Notes under the pieces: generated by a model
The model's input: the letters and a program-made list of their open reading frames with translations, nothing else
Told to the model about the DNA's origin: nothing
Databases searched by the model: none
NCBI RefSeq assembly: GCF_000196135.1
Contig: NC_005090.1
Coordinates: forward strand, 62,001 to 126,000
Length of the DNA: 64,000 nt
Direction: 5' to 3'
DNA from: Wolinella succinogenes DSM 1740
GTDB lineage: Bacteria > Campylobacterota > Campylobacteria > Campylobacterales > Helicobacteraceae
Program-made: the position numbers and the translations under genes
Part shown: in pieces, positions 26,789 through 36,802 of the stretch
How positions within the stretch are numbered: position 1 is the first letter of the stretch
How the letters are laid out: every line of letters begins with the position of its first letter

Positions 26789-27934
26789 TCACTCTCCCTT
26801 GGAAGAGGATTTTTGGCGATCTTTGGTGTCTAGCCAAAGATTGGGAGTGGAGCCTCCAGGGGTGAGGAAGATTTTAGCATCCTGATTGACTTTGAGGGCT
26901 TCATTGAATCTGCCTTGGACTTCGATTTGGCGAAGCTCAAGCAGTCTGGCGCTGAGACTCTCGGCGATGGATTTGTTGGCTTTGGATTGAGCCTCTGCCT
27001 CAATGAGGGTTGCATCGGCTAGACCTTGAGCGTTGATTCTCTTGGCGTCCGCTTCACCCTTGGCTAAAGCCACCTGCTTCTCCGCCTCTTGTCTGGCACG
27101 CTCTACTTCATATCTTGTTCGTTCCGCCTCTTGTCTGGCCACTTGAACGCGTTCGATTTGCTCTTTAATCTTCACGGGCAAAACGATCTCTCGTAGCTGG
27201 ATAGAGCTTAGCTGAACGGGTGAATTGTCAAGTCTATCGACATTCTCGCGGACGAGAGTGTCAATCATATCAGCGATCTCATTTCGTCTAGTGGGGAGCT
27301 CTTCAGCGGGGAATCGACCCACCACATTACGCACCACATCGCGCACCACGGGATTGATGATCTTCTGCTCCCAAGTGAGTCCCCATGTAGCGATCGTCTG
27401 AGGAGCGCCTAGGGGGTTTAGCTTGTATTGGACGGTGATCTCAATGGAGACGGGAAGACCTCTAGCATCAAGCACGGAGATGGCATCATTGGAGAGGATA
27501 CCTTCGCTTCGCCCTCTAATTCCCATATCTTCGGTGCTAGAGAAGTTGATGATTCGGACTTTGGTGTCCACCAAAATAATCTTTTGGAGTACAGGAATAA
27601 AGAAGTGGAGGCCAGGCTGAAGCGGGATGTTGTCAAATTTACCTGCGGTTACCTTGATACCCACTTCACCTGAATTGATAATCGTGAAAGGCTTGGTGAG
27701 GGCAATAAGGACGATGGCAATAATGAGCGCATAGATAAATCCCGCTTTTTTACCCATTCCTTTGAAGAGGTCAGGGGTTTGAAAGGGGGGCTGGAAGCCA
27801 CCACCACCGCCTCCTCCACCAAAACCGCCGCCTTTGCCTTTGCCTTCAGAATCGTTACGATCCTCGCCTCGGTTTTCATCGGGGTTAAAGGTGCGATTCT
27901 TTTTTCGCAAATGTTCGTTTAGGTCGATGGGCAT
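26789..27934 (-). CDS. SPFH/Band 7 (HflK/prohibitin-like) membrane protein
   Basis: 381 residues. A cytoplasmic head with a glycine run, one transmembrane segment (about 65-85, [18 protein letters not shown]), an SPFH domain (about 88-260) containing [19 protein letters not shown] and [13 protein letters not shown], then a coiled coil rich in Ala, Glu and Arg (about 260-340). HflK/HflC-type proteins form membrane assemblies that regulate FtsH protease; a single SPFH gene at this place, without hflC, is typical of epsilonproteobacteria. Cotranscribed with ilvE and hisIE by spacing. Confidence 0.88.
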   Translation of the reverse strand: MPIDLNEHLRKKNRTFNPDENRGEDRNDSEGKGKGGGFGGGGGGGGFQPPFQTPDLFKGMGKKAGFIYALIIAIVLIALTKPFTIINSGEVGIKVTAGKFDNIPLQPGLHFFIPVLQKIILVDTKVRIINFSSTEDMGIRGRSEGILSNDAISVLDARGLPVSIEITVQYKLNPLGAPQTIATWGLTWEQKIINPVVRDVVRNVVGRFPAEELPTRRNEIADMIDTLVRENVDRLDNSPVQLSSIQLREIVLPVKIKEQIERVQVARQEAERTRYEVERARQEAEKQVALAKGEADAKRINAQGLADATLIEAEAQSKANKSIAESLSARLLELRQIEVQGRFNEALKVNQDAKIFLTPGGSTPNLWLDTKDRQKSSSKGE

Positions 27935-27949
27935 GATTCTCCTTTGAAT

Positions 27950-28867
27950 TTATTGGATATAGGCGAGATATTTGGCGAACTTTGGATCTCGTCCGTTCAC
28001 CACATCAAAATAGGTTTTTTGCAAGAGGGTCGTGAGGGGCCCTCGTCTTCCTTCTCCGATGATTCGGAAGTCAAGTTCCCGCACGGGAGTGACCTCGGCG
28101 GCCGTGCCAGTGAAGAAGGCTTCATCGGCGATATAGACCTCATCTCGTGTGATTCTTCTCTCAATCACCTCGTAGCCAAGGCTTCGAGCAAGTTCGATCA
28201 CCGTGGCTTGGGTGATGCTCTCTAGAGAGTTATCATGGGGCGGAGTGATGATCACGCCATCGCGCACGATGAAGAAGCACTCCCCGCTTCCCTCGGCCAC
28301 AAAGCCGTTGTCATCCACGAGCAAAGCCTCTTCAAATCCACAAGAGATCGCCTCATATTTGGCCATCTGGGAGTTGAGATAGTTGGCACTCGCCTTGGCC
28401 TTTCCAAAGCTTGATTTGATAGAGTTTCGCACAAACGAGGAGGTTTTGACTCTAATTCCCTTCTCTAATCCCTCATCGCCTAAATAGGCGCCCCACTCCC
28501 AAGCGGCAATAGCCACGTTTACGGGAGCTTTTTTATGGTAGACCCCCATCACGCCATATCCGAGGAAGATGATGGGGCGAAGATAGACATTTCCCTCAAA
28601 GGTATTGTGGCGCAGAAGCTCCACTTGGGCTTTCTCTAGCTCCTCTTGAGTGTAGGGGCAGTCGATAGCGACAATTTTAGCGGAATTGAGAAGTCGCTTG
28701 GTGTGATCTTGGAGGCGAAAAATCGCCAATCCTTTGTCTGTCTTGTAGGCTCGAGTGCCCTCAAAAACGCCGTTTCCGTAGTGAAGGGTGTGGGAAAGGA
28801 CATGGATTTTGGCCTCATGCCAAGGGATAAGCTTCCCATCCATCCAAATAAATTGCGATTCTTTCAT
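27950..28867 (-). CDS. ilvE: Branched-chain amino acid aminotransferase
   Basis: Class IV PLP transaminase of 305 residues for the last step of valine, leucine and isoleucine synthesis. Visible are WMDGKLIPWHEAKIHVLSHT, YGNGVFEGTRAY, the region with the PLP lysine KSSFGKAKASANYLNS (about 150-165), and EGSGECFFIVRDG. The ATG at 28867 has GGAG 9-12 nt upstream; a TTG five codons earlier is less likely. ilvBN lie 10 kb away on the same strand. Confidence 0.95.
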   Translation of the reverse strand: MKESQFIWMDGKLIPWHEAKIHVLSHTLHYGNGVFEGTRAYKTDKGLAIFRLQDHTKRLLNSAKIVAIDCPYTQEELEKAQVELLRHNTFEGNVYLRPIIFLGYGVMGVYHKKAPVNVAIAAWEWGAYLGDEGLEKGIRVKTSSFVRNSIKSSFGKAKASANYLNSQMAKYEAISCGFEEALLVDDNGFVAEGSGECFFIVRDGVIITPPHDNSLESITQATVIELARSLGYEVIERRITRDEVYIADEAFFTGTAAEVTPVRELDFRIIGEGRRGPLTTLLQKTYFDVVNGRDPKFAKYLAYIQ

Positions 28868-29021
28868 GCTGGCTGACTCCAAATGTTGGCGTAAAATGGG
28901 GTTATTTTATCCAAGCTAAGATAAAACTAGAACCTATTGCATGAATATTCTTCAGGCGCACTAGTTTAAAAAGAGAGAAGGAGAGGGGAGGGAGAGAGTG
29001 CTAAACAAATCAAGCCCAAAA

Positions 29022-29052
29022 GCAGAAGCACCCCAAAAAAAGGGGCTCCTGC
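29022..29052 (-). terminator. Rho-independent terminator after the cheW-MCP-epimerase operon
   Basis: Starting 6 nt after the epimerase stop, the minus strand can form a stem of about 11 bp (GCAGGAGCCCC with GGGG-T-GCTTCTGC, one bulged T and one G-U pair) closing a T-rich loop, followed by TTTT. It separates this operon from ilvE, whose TAAAAT -10-like box lies downstream in the same 190-nt gap. Confidence 0.7.
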
Positions 29053-29057
29053 AAGGA

Positions 29058-29909
29058 CTAAGAGATGATCTCTTTGAGGGCTTTCTCTAGGGTTGGGTAC
29101 TCAAACTCAAACCCTGCCTGAAGGAGGCGTTCGGGAATGGCGGCTTGACCATCGCTTAACACCTTCGCCCCCTCTCCAAAGAGAATCTGAAGCGCCCACA
29201 AGGGCACAGGGAGTAGAGTGGGGCGATGGATGAGTGAACCATAGAGCTTGGTGAAGGCTTCGTTGGTGGTGGGGCTGGGGGCAGTGAGATTGTAGATGCC
29301 AGAGAGAGAGGGGGTACTCCATGCAAACTCCATGGCTTTGGCAATGTCATGGAGGTGAATCCACGAAAATTTCTGCTTTCCATCGCCAATCACCCCTCCA
29401 AGCCCTAGAGAAAAGGGGAGGCGAAGCTTCTCCATCATTCCGCCCCCCTTTCCAAGAACCACTCCAAAGCGGAAGACTACCGTCCTTATTCCTAAATCTT
29501 GGGCTTTGAGCGCCTCTTCTTCCCAATCTTTAGCGAGTTTGCCAAGAAAATCTTGAGCCAAAGCCAAATCGCCCTCAGCGTAGGTGCCTTGATTATCATA
29601 GATTCCAATAGCAGAAGTGGAGGTGAAGAGAGAGGGCTTGGTGGGGCACTCCTTTAGGGCTAGGAGGAGGGAGCGTGTAGTCTCGATTCGGCTGGAATAG
29701 AGGACTTTTTTGTAGCTTTCGCTCCATTTGGCGATGATAGGAGCGCCTGCTAGGTTGATGATCCAATCAACCCCCTCAAGCAAGGAAGAGAGCTTAGTTG
29801 GATCGCTAAGCTCTCGCCTCCCCAAGGGGAGAAGGGTGTGGGAGCCGCCAAATTGGGAGGAGAGGTGGCTTCCGACAAAGCCTGAGGCTCCAGTGATGGC
29901 GATTTTCAT
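29058..29909 (-). CDS. TIGR01777/SDR39U1-type NAD(P)-dependent epimerase
   Basis: 283 residues with an N-terminal Rossmann motif KIAITGASGFVGSHL, DWIINLAGAPI, a STSAIGIYD active-site strand and RFGVVLGKGGGMM, then the C-terminal DUF1731 segment (LPVPLWALQILFGEGA). This atypical extended SDR family (YfcH-like) has no settled substrate. Its start is 1 nt from the chemoreceptor stop, so they are coupled. Confidence 0.9.
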   Translation of the reverse strand: MKIAITGASGFVGSHLSSQFGGSHTLLPLGRRELSDPTKLSSLLEGVDWIINLAGAPIIAKWSESYKKVLYSSRIETTRSLLLALKECPTKPSLFTSTSAIGIYDNQGTYAEGDLALAQDFLGKLAKDWEEEALKAQDLGIRTVVFRFGVVLGKGGGMMEKLRLPFSLGLGGVIGDGKQKFSWIHLHDIAKAMEFAWSTPSLSGIYNLTAPSPTTNEAFTKLYGSLIHRPTLLPVPLWALQILFGEGAKVLSDGQAAIPERLLQAGFEFEYPTLEKALKEIIS

Positions 29910-29910
29910 A

Positions 29911-31905
29911 TTAGAACTCCTTCAGGTCATCGGCATCCAAAGGGAAAATCTCATCCTCTTTGGAACGGCGCTCCTTTTTGGGGAAAGAGGGAACGCTTCG
30001 TTTGAGCTCAGTCTTAGCGTGAGGAATCTGTTTGAGCTTGGGGCTTATAGAGGAGGAGGGCTTGGTGGGGGCGGCCTTAGTGTGAGTGGTGAAGAGATTA
30101 TCCATGGCTAGCCCCACGATCTTGGCGATATTTTGGGTGCTCTGCATCATAGCGATGGCCTGAGCGTTGAGCTCTTCGGCAGCCGCCGCGGCTTCTTCAG
30201 AATTGGCGGCATTTTGCTGGGTGACTTGATCAACCTGGCCCATAGCCGTGGCGATCTGATTCATCCCCTCGGCCTGTTCTCTGATGGAGATAGAGATCTC
30301 ACCGATGAGATCGGAGGTCTTTTTCACCTTATCAAGAATCTCAGTGAAGCTCTCATTGGTCTCTTTGGCAATCTGATTCCCGCCCTTGATTTCCTCGATC
30401 GCATCCTCAATAATGGCGGCGGTCTCTTTGGCGGCTTCAGCGCTTCTTTGGGCGAGATTCTTCACTTCATCAGCGACCACGGCAAAGCCCAAGCCGTGCT
30501 CACCTGCTCTGGCGGCTTCAACGGCTGCATTGAGGGCAAGAAGATTGGTTTGGAAAGCAATCTCGTCAATGGTCTTGATGATTTTGGCGATTTTTTGACT
30601 CGAATCGGTGATTTTATTCATCGCGACCATGAGCTGTTGGACTCGCTCATTGCCTCGCTTGGCCGATTCGTTGGCCGATTTGGCAAGCATATCAGCCTCT
30701 TTGCCATTCTCAGCATTTTGGTTGTTGATGGCGGTGCTCTCTTCAATCGTAGCGCTCACCTGCTCCACGGCGCTTGCCTGTTCACTAGAGCCTTCGGCTA
30801 GCGAGGTCGAAGAATCAGCGATTTGATCGGAGGCACTGACCACCTGAGAGTTGGCGTCGCTGATGGTGCGGACGGCTTCGATGATGGGTTTGGTGATGCT
30901 TCGGACAATAAAGAAGCTTAAGGCTATGCCAAGGAGGATGGCGATCACTAGGCCAAAGATCATAATGCTCGAAGCCACCGTGAGGGAGCTGGCGGTCTCG
31001 TTGCTTAAGCTGGTGGTCTCTTGGAGGGATGTGGTCACAATCTCTTCAGAGAGGGTTGCCACTTCATCAGCCAAATTGATCATCACTGTGCGTTCGTTGG
31101 TGACCTCTTGGTTGATCACGATAAAATCTCGAATGGCTTGCTCATAGCTTTTGGCCGCACGCTCAATCGTTTCTAGCTGTCTTTGGTTCTCGATTCGGTG
31201 GGTGTCTCGCTTTAAGGAATCAAGCAAGCCATAGACGGGGGCAAACTGGGAGGCGGCAGTCTGGAGGACGCTAGGATCTCTAATCACCTGAGCGCGCTGG
31301 CCAAGAACTCTGGCGTTGGTGATATAGGCGACCATCTGAGAGATCTCTTGGATTTTTTGGAGGCGGTTTTGGGTTTTATCCCTAGAGGCTCCCTCGCCCA
31401 ATTCTTGGCGCATGAGTTGGAATTGAGCCTTGGTGTAAGCGTCGATATTTTCGGTCAAGACTCGTGCGCTCTCAACCATGGCGTTATCGGCATTAAAGCG
31501 TCTCTGCGCTAGAGCCTCTATCTTTTCGGTGGCTAAGCCAAAACGCTTTACGGCCTCAGAGGCGGTTACCTCCTTTTTGAGAAGCTCAGAGAGATGATAT
31601 TTTTCACCCAATGCTTTGGCTCCCGCAAGAGCCTTTTGGAGGGCGACAAAACTCTCCTTGGCGCGCTTTAAGTCAGCGGCGTTATCGCCAAGAAGATATC
31701 CCCTCATGTGATAGCGCAAAGCGTCGGTTGCGACTAAGACTTGCACCGCCCCGTTGGCTTCGGGCACTTGAATATTAGCCAATTCGTTGGCAATACGCTC
31801 GCCACCTTTCATGTTGTAGATTCCGATCATTCCGAGTAGAAGAGTGATGGCAAGAATCAGTCCAAAGCCCAGCTTGATTTTGGCCCCTAGTGTCATATCA
31901 TTCAT
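29911..31905 (-). CDS. Methyl-accepting chemotaxis protein
   Basis: 664 residues. First transmembrane segment at about 10-28, a large periplasmic, all-helical ligand-binding region (about 30-310), second transmembrane segment at about 312-335, then the signalling domain with the conserved hairpin tip [20 protein letters not shown]...[22 protein letters not shown]. The C-terminus ends DADDLKEF after a basic linker. The ligand cannot be read from the sequence. Directly downstream of cheW (12-nt gap), so receptor and coupling protein are made together. Confidence 0.95.
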   Translation of the reverse strand: MNDMTLGAKIKLGFGLILAITLLLGMIGIYNMKGGERIANELANIQVPEANGAVQVLVATDALRYHMRGYLLGDNAADLKRAKESFVALQKALAGAKALGEKYHLSELLKKEVTASEAVKRFGLATEKIEALAQRRFNADNAMVESARVLTENIDAYTKAQFQLMRQELGEGASRDKTQNRLQKIQEISQMVAYITNARVLGQRAQVIRDPSVLQTAASQFAPVYGLLDSLKRDTHRIENQRQLETIERAAKSYEQAIRDFIVINQEVTNERTVMINLADEVATLSEEIVTTSLQETTSLSNETASSLTVASSIMIFGLVIAILLGIALSFFIVRSITKPIIEAVRTISDANSQVVSASDQIADSSTSLAEGSSEQASAVEQVSATIEESTAINNQNAENGKEADMLAKSANESAKRGNERVQQLMVAMNKITDSSQKIAKIIKTIDEIAFQTNLLALNAAVEAARAGEHGLGFAVVADEVKNLAQRSAEAAKETAAIIEDAIEEIKGGNQIAKETNESFTEILDKVKKTSDLIGEISISIREQAEGMNQIATAMGQVDQVTQQNAANSEEAAAAAEELNAQAIAMMQSTQNIAKIVGLAMDNLFTTHTKAAPTKPSSSISPKLKQIPHAKTELKRSVPSFPKKERRSKEDEIFPLDADDLKEF

Positions 31906-31917
31906 AGTGCAGACCCC

Positions 31918-32400
31918 CTAAAGTGGTGATGTGGTTTGTTTTGTATCTAATGCGAGATCTTCTAATAGAGCCTCGGTTTTGAGTAGGATGACCGCCTTTT
32001 GGAGGTGTTGATCCTTGGCGATTCCTTGGGTGAATGTTTCACAAAGGGAGTGGATTGTCCCTTGGGAGAGTATCTCTTCTCCCACTCCTCCAACCTCATC
32101 CACGCGATCCACCAAAAGCCCCGCCTCTTTGCCTTGAAGTTTGGCAAGAATCACCACAGGGTGATCATGAAGAGCCTCGTGGGAAAATCCAAGTCGCTTC
32201 GCAAGATGGAGAATTGGAATGTTTTTGCCTCGGAGATTCATCATCCCCAAAAAATAGTCGGGAGCTTTGGGCAAGGGGATGCAGTTTTGAAAGCGTACAA
32301 TCTCCTGAACAAAGGAGATATCCATGCCAAAACGCTCCCCTTCCAAGAAGAAGAACAGGTATCGTTTGGAGTCTGAGAGTTCTCCATGGAGGCTCTTCAT
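31918..32400 (-). CDS. cheW: CheW-like chemotaxis coupling protein
   Basis: 160 residues of CheW fold: RYLFFFLEGERFGMDISFVQEIVR at the N-terminus, PDYFLGMMNLRGKNIPILHLAKRLG, and LLVDRVDEVGGV. CheW links chemoreceptors to the CheA kinase. Coupled to the chemoreceptor downstream; dedicated to that receptor or a second CheW of the cell, which cannot be told here. A TATGAT -10-like box preceded by TGC is at 32441-32446. Confidence 0.92.
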   Translation of the reverse strand: MKSLHGELSDSKRYLFFFLEGERFGMDISFVQEIVRFQNCIPLPKAPDYFLGMMNLRGKNIPILHLAKRLGFSHEALHDHPVVILAKLQGKEAGLLVDRVDEVGGVGEEILSQGTIHSLCETFTQGIAKDQHLQKAVILLKTEALLEDLALDTKQTTSPL

Positions 32401-32440
32401 AATTCATCCCTTTGTGTGAGCAAGGTGAAGAAATCCAAAA

Positions 32441-32446
32441 ATCATA
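32441..32446 (-). promoter_or_regulatory. Candidate extended -10 box for cheW operon
   Basis: TGC-TATGAT on the minus strand in the 77-nt gap after ftsK, 41 nt before the cheW start. It resembles a sigma-70 extended -10 rather than the sigma-28 flagellar consensus. Confidence 0.4.
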
Positions 32447-32477
32447 GCATAAAACCCCCTCAAAAAGGAGTCGAGTG

Positions 32478-34946
32478 CTAGCTTCCTAGAATCTCTCGAT
32501 TCCCCTTGCTGTTGGGAGGAGAGAGGAATCCTCGCTTCTCCATCTGCTCAATGAGAGTGGCGGCTTTGTTGTAGCCGATTCCTAGGCGGCGCTGGATGTA
32601 GCTGATGGAGGTCTTTTTGTCGCTCAAAATGACTCTTTTAGCCTCTTCATAAAGATCATCCCCGCCCCCCTCATCCATTCCCATGGAGGACTTGCTAAAG
32701 CTAGAAGAATCCTCCTCTTCACTCAAAAAGCTCTCATCATATTCGGCCGTGCGTTGGGATTTGAGATACTCGACAATCTCTTCAATCTCCTCTTCGGTGC
32801 TCCAAGGAGCGTGCAAGCGCACTAAACCACTAGAACCAGGAGGAGTGAAGAGCATATCCCCTCGCCCGAGAAGCGATTCGGCGCCAAAGCTATCTAGAAT
32901 CACCTTGGAATCAATCTTTTGACCTACTTTGTAGCTGATTCGAGAGGGGAGATTGGCCTTAATAAGCCCCGTGACAATATCCACGCTGGGGCGCTGAGTG
33001 GCAACAATGAGGTGGATTCCGCTAGCGCGTGCCATCTGGGCGAGACGAGCGATGGAGTATTCGACTTCTTTGCCACCCGTCATCATCAAATCCGCCAACT
33101 CATCGATGATCACCACGATATAGGGGAAAGGAGCAAAGCCCTCCTTTTGGGCTTTTTCGTTGTAGTTTTCGATATTTTTAGTCTTGGCCTTGCTCATTGC
33201 CTCGTAGCGTCTCTCCATCTCAGCGACCGTGTTAGAGAGGGCTGCAATTGCCTTTTTGGGCTGGGTGATCACAGGAGTAAGGAGGTGGGGAATGTCGTTA
33301 TAGATAGAGAACTCCAGCATTTTGGGGTCAATCATGATGAGTTTGAGATTATCGGGAGAGTTTTTGTAGAGGAGCGAGAGAATCATCGCATTGATTCCTA
33401 CGCTCTTGCCACTCCCTGTGGTGCCTGCGATGAGCAGGTGAGGAAGCTTTTTGAGATCCGTGATGAAGGGCTTGCCCACGATATCTTTGCCAAGGGCGAG
33501 CGTGAGGGGCGAGGCGGATTTTTGAAAGAGCTCACTCTCTAGCACTTCGCGCAAATAGATGGTCTCCACCGTGCTATTAGGAATCTCAATTCCCACGACA
33601 TCCTTGCCCGGCACAGGAGCTTGGATACGAATCGTTTTGGCCTTAAGCGCCATGGCAAGGTCATCTTCAAGGGTGAGAATCCGCGAGACTTTGACATTGG
33701 GCGAGGGGCGAAACTCAAAGGTGGTGACGATGGGGCCTGAGTAGGTGCGAGCGATATCGCCCTCAATTTTGAACATCCGAAGCTTGCCGAGTAGATCTTG
33801 AATTTTGCGATCAATCTCAGCCTCATCCACCTCGATTCTCTGCTCTTTAGGCTTTTGGAGGAACTCAAACCGAGGGAGCTTGAAATCTTTGGGCTTTTGA
33901 GAATCGCCAAACTCCAGCGAGCGCAAAAGAGCGATATTCTCCTCCAGCTCTTTAATGATCACAGGAGAATCCACGCCTTTGGTCTCCAAGGCGATCGGGG
34001 TGGGGGCGACCCAAGGCTCCTCTGCTTTAGCTAAAGAGGGTGATTCTTCGAGGGGGGATTCGGGCTTGAGCTTTGGCTCCAACGGGGGGGCAAGGGGTGC
34101 AGGAGTGCTTGGAGTGGGCGTGGAGATACGCGAAGGGCGCATATGAGTCGAGGCTTCGACAATTTTGGCGCTACTGCTGGGTTTTAGGCTCTCGCCCTGC
34201 TCTTTGGAGGGGTTTTTGACGAGACGGACAAGCTTGGCGTAGTTGTCTTCGCTTGGAAGCGATTCTTCTGAAGAGAGTGTGGCGTAGTCATCGCCTCTCT
34301 CTTCATTTTTGGGTTTACTGGGGGAATTTTGGGGCAGTCCAAGATAGCGCTCAAGGTCGCTTAGAGGAGGATTTGACTCGTTTAAAGGAGCGCTCTTTGG
34401 GGGGTTTTGACCCTTTGCTTCTTGGGCTTGATTCTCCTTGGGGGTCACTTTTTTTTTAACGCTTAAAAGTGCACCAAGAGCACTCCAAAAAGAGGCGATG
34501 CGGGAGGCAATCGCATGGTAGATCTCATCGGTGCTTTTGTCAAAGAGAATCACTAGCGAGAGGAAAAGAGCGGTGAGGATGAGAATCCAAACTCCAAAAA
34601 GACCAATGAGGGGACGAAGCGCCTCTAGCACAATGATGCCGATTTTACCCCTAAAGAGGGGTTCGGCAAAGAGGGCCTGCAAAACCAAAAGGCAAGCAAA
34701 AAAGAGGAGGCTCGCAAGAATGAGCTCAAAGCGCCGCAAGGAGAGGGTGCTCTCTTGGTAGAGGCGATAGAGAGGATAGAGGAGCGCTAGCAAATAGAGG
34801 TGAGCGATATACCCAAAATAGTGAATGTTGATCTTGGCAAACGTCGTCCCATAGCTTCCCACAAGACCCATGTCTCCGAGCGTGGTGGCGAGACTCAGGA
34901 AGATGAGGATGGCGGTGGCCGTGATAAAAACGTATTCTCTTCTAAT
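32478..34946 (-). CDS. ftsK: DNA translocase FtsK (apparent AUU start)
   Basis: Septal DNA pump for chromosome segregation. Four N-terminal membrane segments, a Pro/Ser/Glu-rich linker (about 150-330), the alpha/beta RecA-like motor with Walker A IAGTTGSGKSVGIN and Walker B PYIVVIIDELADLMM, and the DNA-reading gamma winged helix at the C-terminus (TSISYIQRRLGIGYNKAATLIEQM). The first ATG (34871) would lose the first membrane segment; in-frame sequence upstream encodes RREYVFITATAILIFLSLAT. No ATG, GTG or TTG precedes it before a stop, but ATT at 34946 follows AAAGGA at 7-nt spacing, giving 822 residues. Confidence 0.9.
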   Translation of the reverse strand: MRREYVFITATAILIFLSLATTLGDMGLVGSYGTTFAKINIHYFGYIAHLYLLALLYPLYRLYQESTLSLRRFELILASLLFFACLLVLQALFAEPLFRGKIGIIVLEALRPLIGLFGVWILILTALFLSLVILFDKSTDEIYHAIASRIASFWSALGALLSVKKKVTPKENQAQEAKGQNPPKSAPLNESNPPLSDLERYLGLPQNSPSKPKNEERGDDYATLSSEESLPSEDNYAKLVRLVKNPSKEQGESLKPSSSAKIVEASTHMRPSRISTPTPSTPAPLAPPLEPKLKPESPLEESPSLAKAEEPWVAPTPIALETKGVDSPVIIKELEENIALLRSLEFGDSQKPKDFKLPRFEFLQKPKEQRIEVDEAEIDRKIQDLLGKLRMFKIEGDIARTYSGPIVTTFEFRPSPNVKVSRILTLEDDLAMALKAKTIRIQAPVPGKDVVGIEIPNSTVETIYLREVLESELFQKSASPLTLALGKDIVGKPFITDLKKLPHLLIAGTTGSGKSVGINAMILSLLYKNSPDNLKLIMIDPKMLEFSIYNDIPHLLTPVITQPKKAIAALSNTVAEMERRYEAMSKAKTKNIENYNEKAQKEGFAPFPYIVVIIDELADLMMTGGKEVEYSIARLAQMARASGIHLIVATQRPSVDIVTGLIKANLPSRISYKVGQKIDSKVILDSFGAESLLGRGDMLFTPPGSSGLVRLHAPWSTEEEIEEIVEYLKSQRTAEYDESFLSEEEDSSSFSKSSMGMDEGGGDDLYEEAKRVILSDKKTSISYIQRRLGIGYNKAATLIEQMEKRGFLSPPNSKGNREILGS

Positions 34947-34999
34947 GACAGAATCCTTTGATGGGGTGGCTTGAAGAAAAATAGGCTGATTAAAAGCGC

Positions 35000-35028
35000 A
35001 TTATATCACAGCTTTAGGGCGCTATTAT
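35000..35028. promoter_or_regulatory. Divergent -10 boxes for ftsK and the PhoU-like gene
   Basis: In the 146-nt divergent gap, TATAAT reads on the minus strand at 35000-35005 toward ftsK and TATTAT on the plus strand at 35023-35028 toward the PhoU-like gene. The pair is flanked by inverted AGCGC / GCGCT sequences. Neither has a clear -35 box. Confidence 0.45.
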
Positions 35029-35092
35029 TGGGGCTGGATCTCTGGATTGGATTACCAATTGGAGACACCCATGCAATGGTTAAGGGGTTATA

Positions 35093-35800
35093 ATGGCAGA
35101 CTTTATCCCCATGAATTTTACGAAGGTAGCCTTGAACATGGATAGCCAATCTTTTGAACAGCACAAGAAGGCGTTGCAAGCCAAAATCGTCGAGCTAAGC
35201 GGCTCAATCGTCTCTCACTATGTCGAATTGGTGAGCGCACTAGAAGAGGTTGATGGCGAGCGCCTCAAGCGTCTAGGCGAACAGAGCGGAGCGATCAAGC
35301 AGATGGCGGATGATCTTGATTCGATCATTATTTCGGCTATCCCTGAAATTGAGCTCCTTCCTGAGAATCTCCACCGTATGATTGCTTTTTTGAAAATCTC
35401 TAACAAGCTTGCCAAGGCCTATGATATTGCCAAAAAATTTGGCAAACGCGTCTCTCCGATGCTGGATAAGGATTTTGCGGGACTTAAAATCTACAAAGAT
35501 ATGCTAGAGCTTGCTAGGAGTTCCCTGAAAACGCTAGAGATCGCCCATCAAGTCTGCCTCAATGAAGGGGTTTTTGATCTAGACACCACTCTCTCAAGGG
35601 CGATTGCAGAGGAGAGCCGAAGCGATGATCTTTTCTCGATGATCCACAAAGATATCATCATCAGCAACTACAAAGAGGAGGTCTATGTCAAGGCCTCTAT
35701 CGAGCTTTTTAATGCAGGAAGACGCTTGGAGCGAGCGGCGGATGTGGCGCTAGATGTTGTGAGGCTGGTCTGCTATATTCGTACAGGCAAAGAGGGCTGA
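35093..35800 (+). CDS. PhoU-like helical protein
   Basis: 235 residues, entirely helical, with the repeat character of PhoU/DUF47 proteins (SGSIVSHYVELVSALEEVD, RLKRLGEQSGAIKQMADDLDS; near the end FNAGRRLERAADVALDVVRLVCY, matching the PhoU E-R-x-A-D signature). PhoU proteins couple phosphate transport to regulation. No pst genes are adjacent, so its transport partner is not visible. AAGGGG 5 nt before the ATG supports the start. Confidence 0.78.
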   Translation: MADFIPMNFTKVALNMDSQSFEQHKKALQAKIVELSGSIVSHYVELVSALEEVDGERLKRLGEQSGAIKQMADDLDSIIISAIPEIELLPENLHRMIAFLKISNKLAKAYDIAKKFGKRVSPMLDKDFAGLKIYKDMLELARSSLKTLEIAHQVCLNEGVFDLDTTLSRAIAEESRSDDLFSMIHKDIIISNYKEEVYVKASIELFNAGRRLERAADVALDVVRLVCYIRTGKEG

Positions 35801-35845
35801 GTAACTTTTATTTCTACATCCACCCCGCTGCAAGGATAGTTTGGC

Positions 35846-35851
35846 TATAAT
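35846..35851 (+). promoter_or_regulatory. Candidate -10 box (TATAAT) for the AEC transporter gene
   Basis: Perfect TATAAT 31 nt before the ATG in the gap after the PhoU-like gene, giving a short leader with an AAGGA ribosome-binding site. Confidence 0.5.
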
Positions 35852-35881
35852 AACGCATTATGGACTGAATAAGGAATCCTA

Positions 35882-36802
35882 ATGCAGGCAGCCCTGGTGA
35901 CGATGGGCATCATCTATCTATTTGCGGTTCTGGGGTTTTGGGCGAAAAGGCGTTTTAAAGAGCGTTTTCATGAAGCAACACTGACGCTGGTTGTGGTCTA
36001 TCTTCTGCACCCATTTTTGGCGTTTTGGGGGCTGACACGTCAAAGTCTTTCCTACGAATCTTTTTCGTTGCCAGTTATCTATTTTGTGATCATCACAGTG
36101 GTCTCTTTTCTCTCGCTTGGGCTTGGCAAGATATACCTTCAAGACCCTAAAGATCAATCCATTCTCGCAGTTAATTCGGTGGCTGGAAATGTGGCAAATA
36201 TTGGGATTCCATTGGTCTTGGCTGTGCTTGGAGAAGAGGGGGTCTATCACGCCAGTCTCTTGACGATCGCGAATATCTTCTATCTTTATACTTTTGGCGT
36301 ATTCTTTTATTCTAGAGGAAGCTTTTCTCTCAAAGAATCTTTTTTTAATATCTTCAAGCTCCCCGTGATTTGGGCTTCTATGGCGGCAATTTTTGTCAAC
36401 TATTTTGAGTTACCCATTCCCTCATCGGCTCAAGCGCCTTTACAGATGGGCGCTTATGCGGGACTCGTGATTCAACTTATTTTATTTGGGGCGTATTTGT
36501 GCCGTATCGACTTTCAACAAACAAATCAGCAGCTTCTTTGGATGAGCACGGGAATTAAAACATTTGTTTTGCCATTGGCAAGTTGTTTTATTATTGTACT
36601 CTTGCCCCTTTCTCCTGTGGCCAAAGTGGTGCTTTTTTTAGAATTAGCGGTTCCGATGGCGGTCAATAATGTGAATCTAGCCTCTTTGTATGATTGCAAG
36701 CCCAAACAGGTGGCTATTGGGGTTTTGGCAAGTTCGGTTCTTTTTGCGGTATTGCTACCCCTCTACCTTTGGGTGGCGCATCGTTATATCGGGGATTTTT
36801 AG
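35882..36802 (+). CDS. AEC-family (auxin efflux carrier-like) transporter
   Basis: 306 residues with about ten hydrophobic segments in two similar halves. The first-half motif NSVAGNVANIGIPLVLAVLG (about 100-119) with its Asn-Ile-Gly-Ile-Pro core and the matching second-half LELAVPMAVNNVNLASLYD are the AEC signature. Bacterial members carry malate, malonate or other organic acids; the substrate here is unknown but an organic acid would suit this metabolism. Its stop overlaps that of the next, convergent gene. Confidence 0.88.
   Translation: MQAALVTMGIIYLFAVLGFWAKRRFKERFHEATLTLVVVYLLHPFLAFWGLTRQSLSYESFSLPVIYFVIITVVSFLSLGLGKIYLQDPKDQSILAVNSVAGNVANIGIPLVLAVLGEEGVYHASLLTIANIFYLYTFGVFFYSRGSFSLKESFFNIFKLPVIWASMAAIFVNYFELPIPSSAQAPLQMGAYAGLVIQLILFGAYLCRIDFQQTNQQLLWMSTGIKTFVLPLASCFIIVLLPLSPVAKVVLFLELAVPMAVNNVNLASLYDCKPKQVAIGVLASSVLFAVLLPLYLWVAHRYIGDF

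Noticed and set aside
30133-30801. Long open frame opposite the chemoreceptor (222 codons)
   Set aside because: Arises from the repetitive Ala/Glu/Ser codon usage of the signalling domain; no independent evidence of coding.
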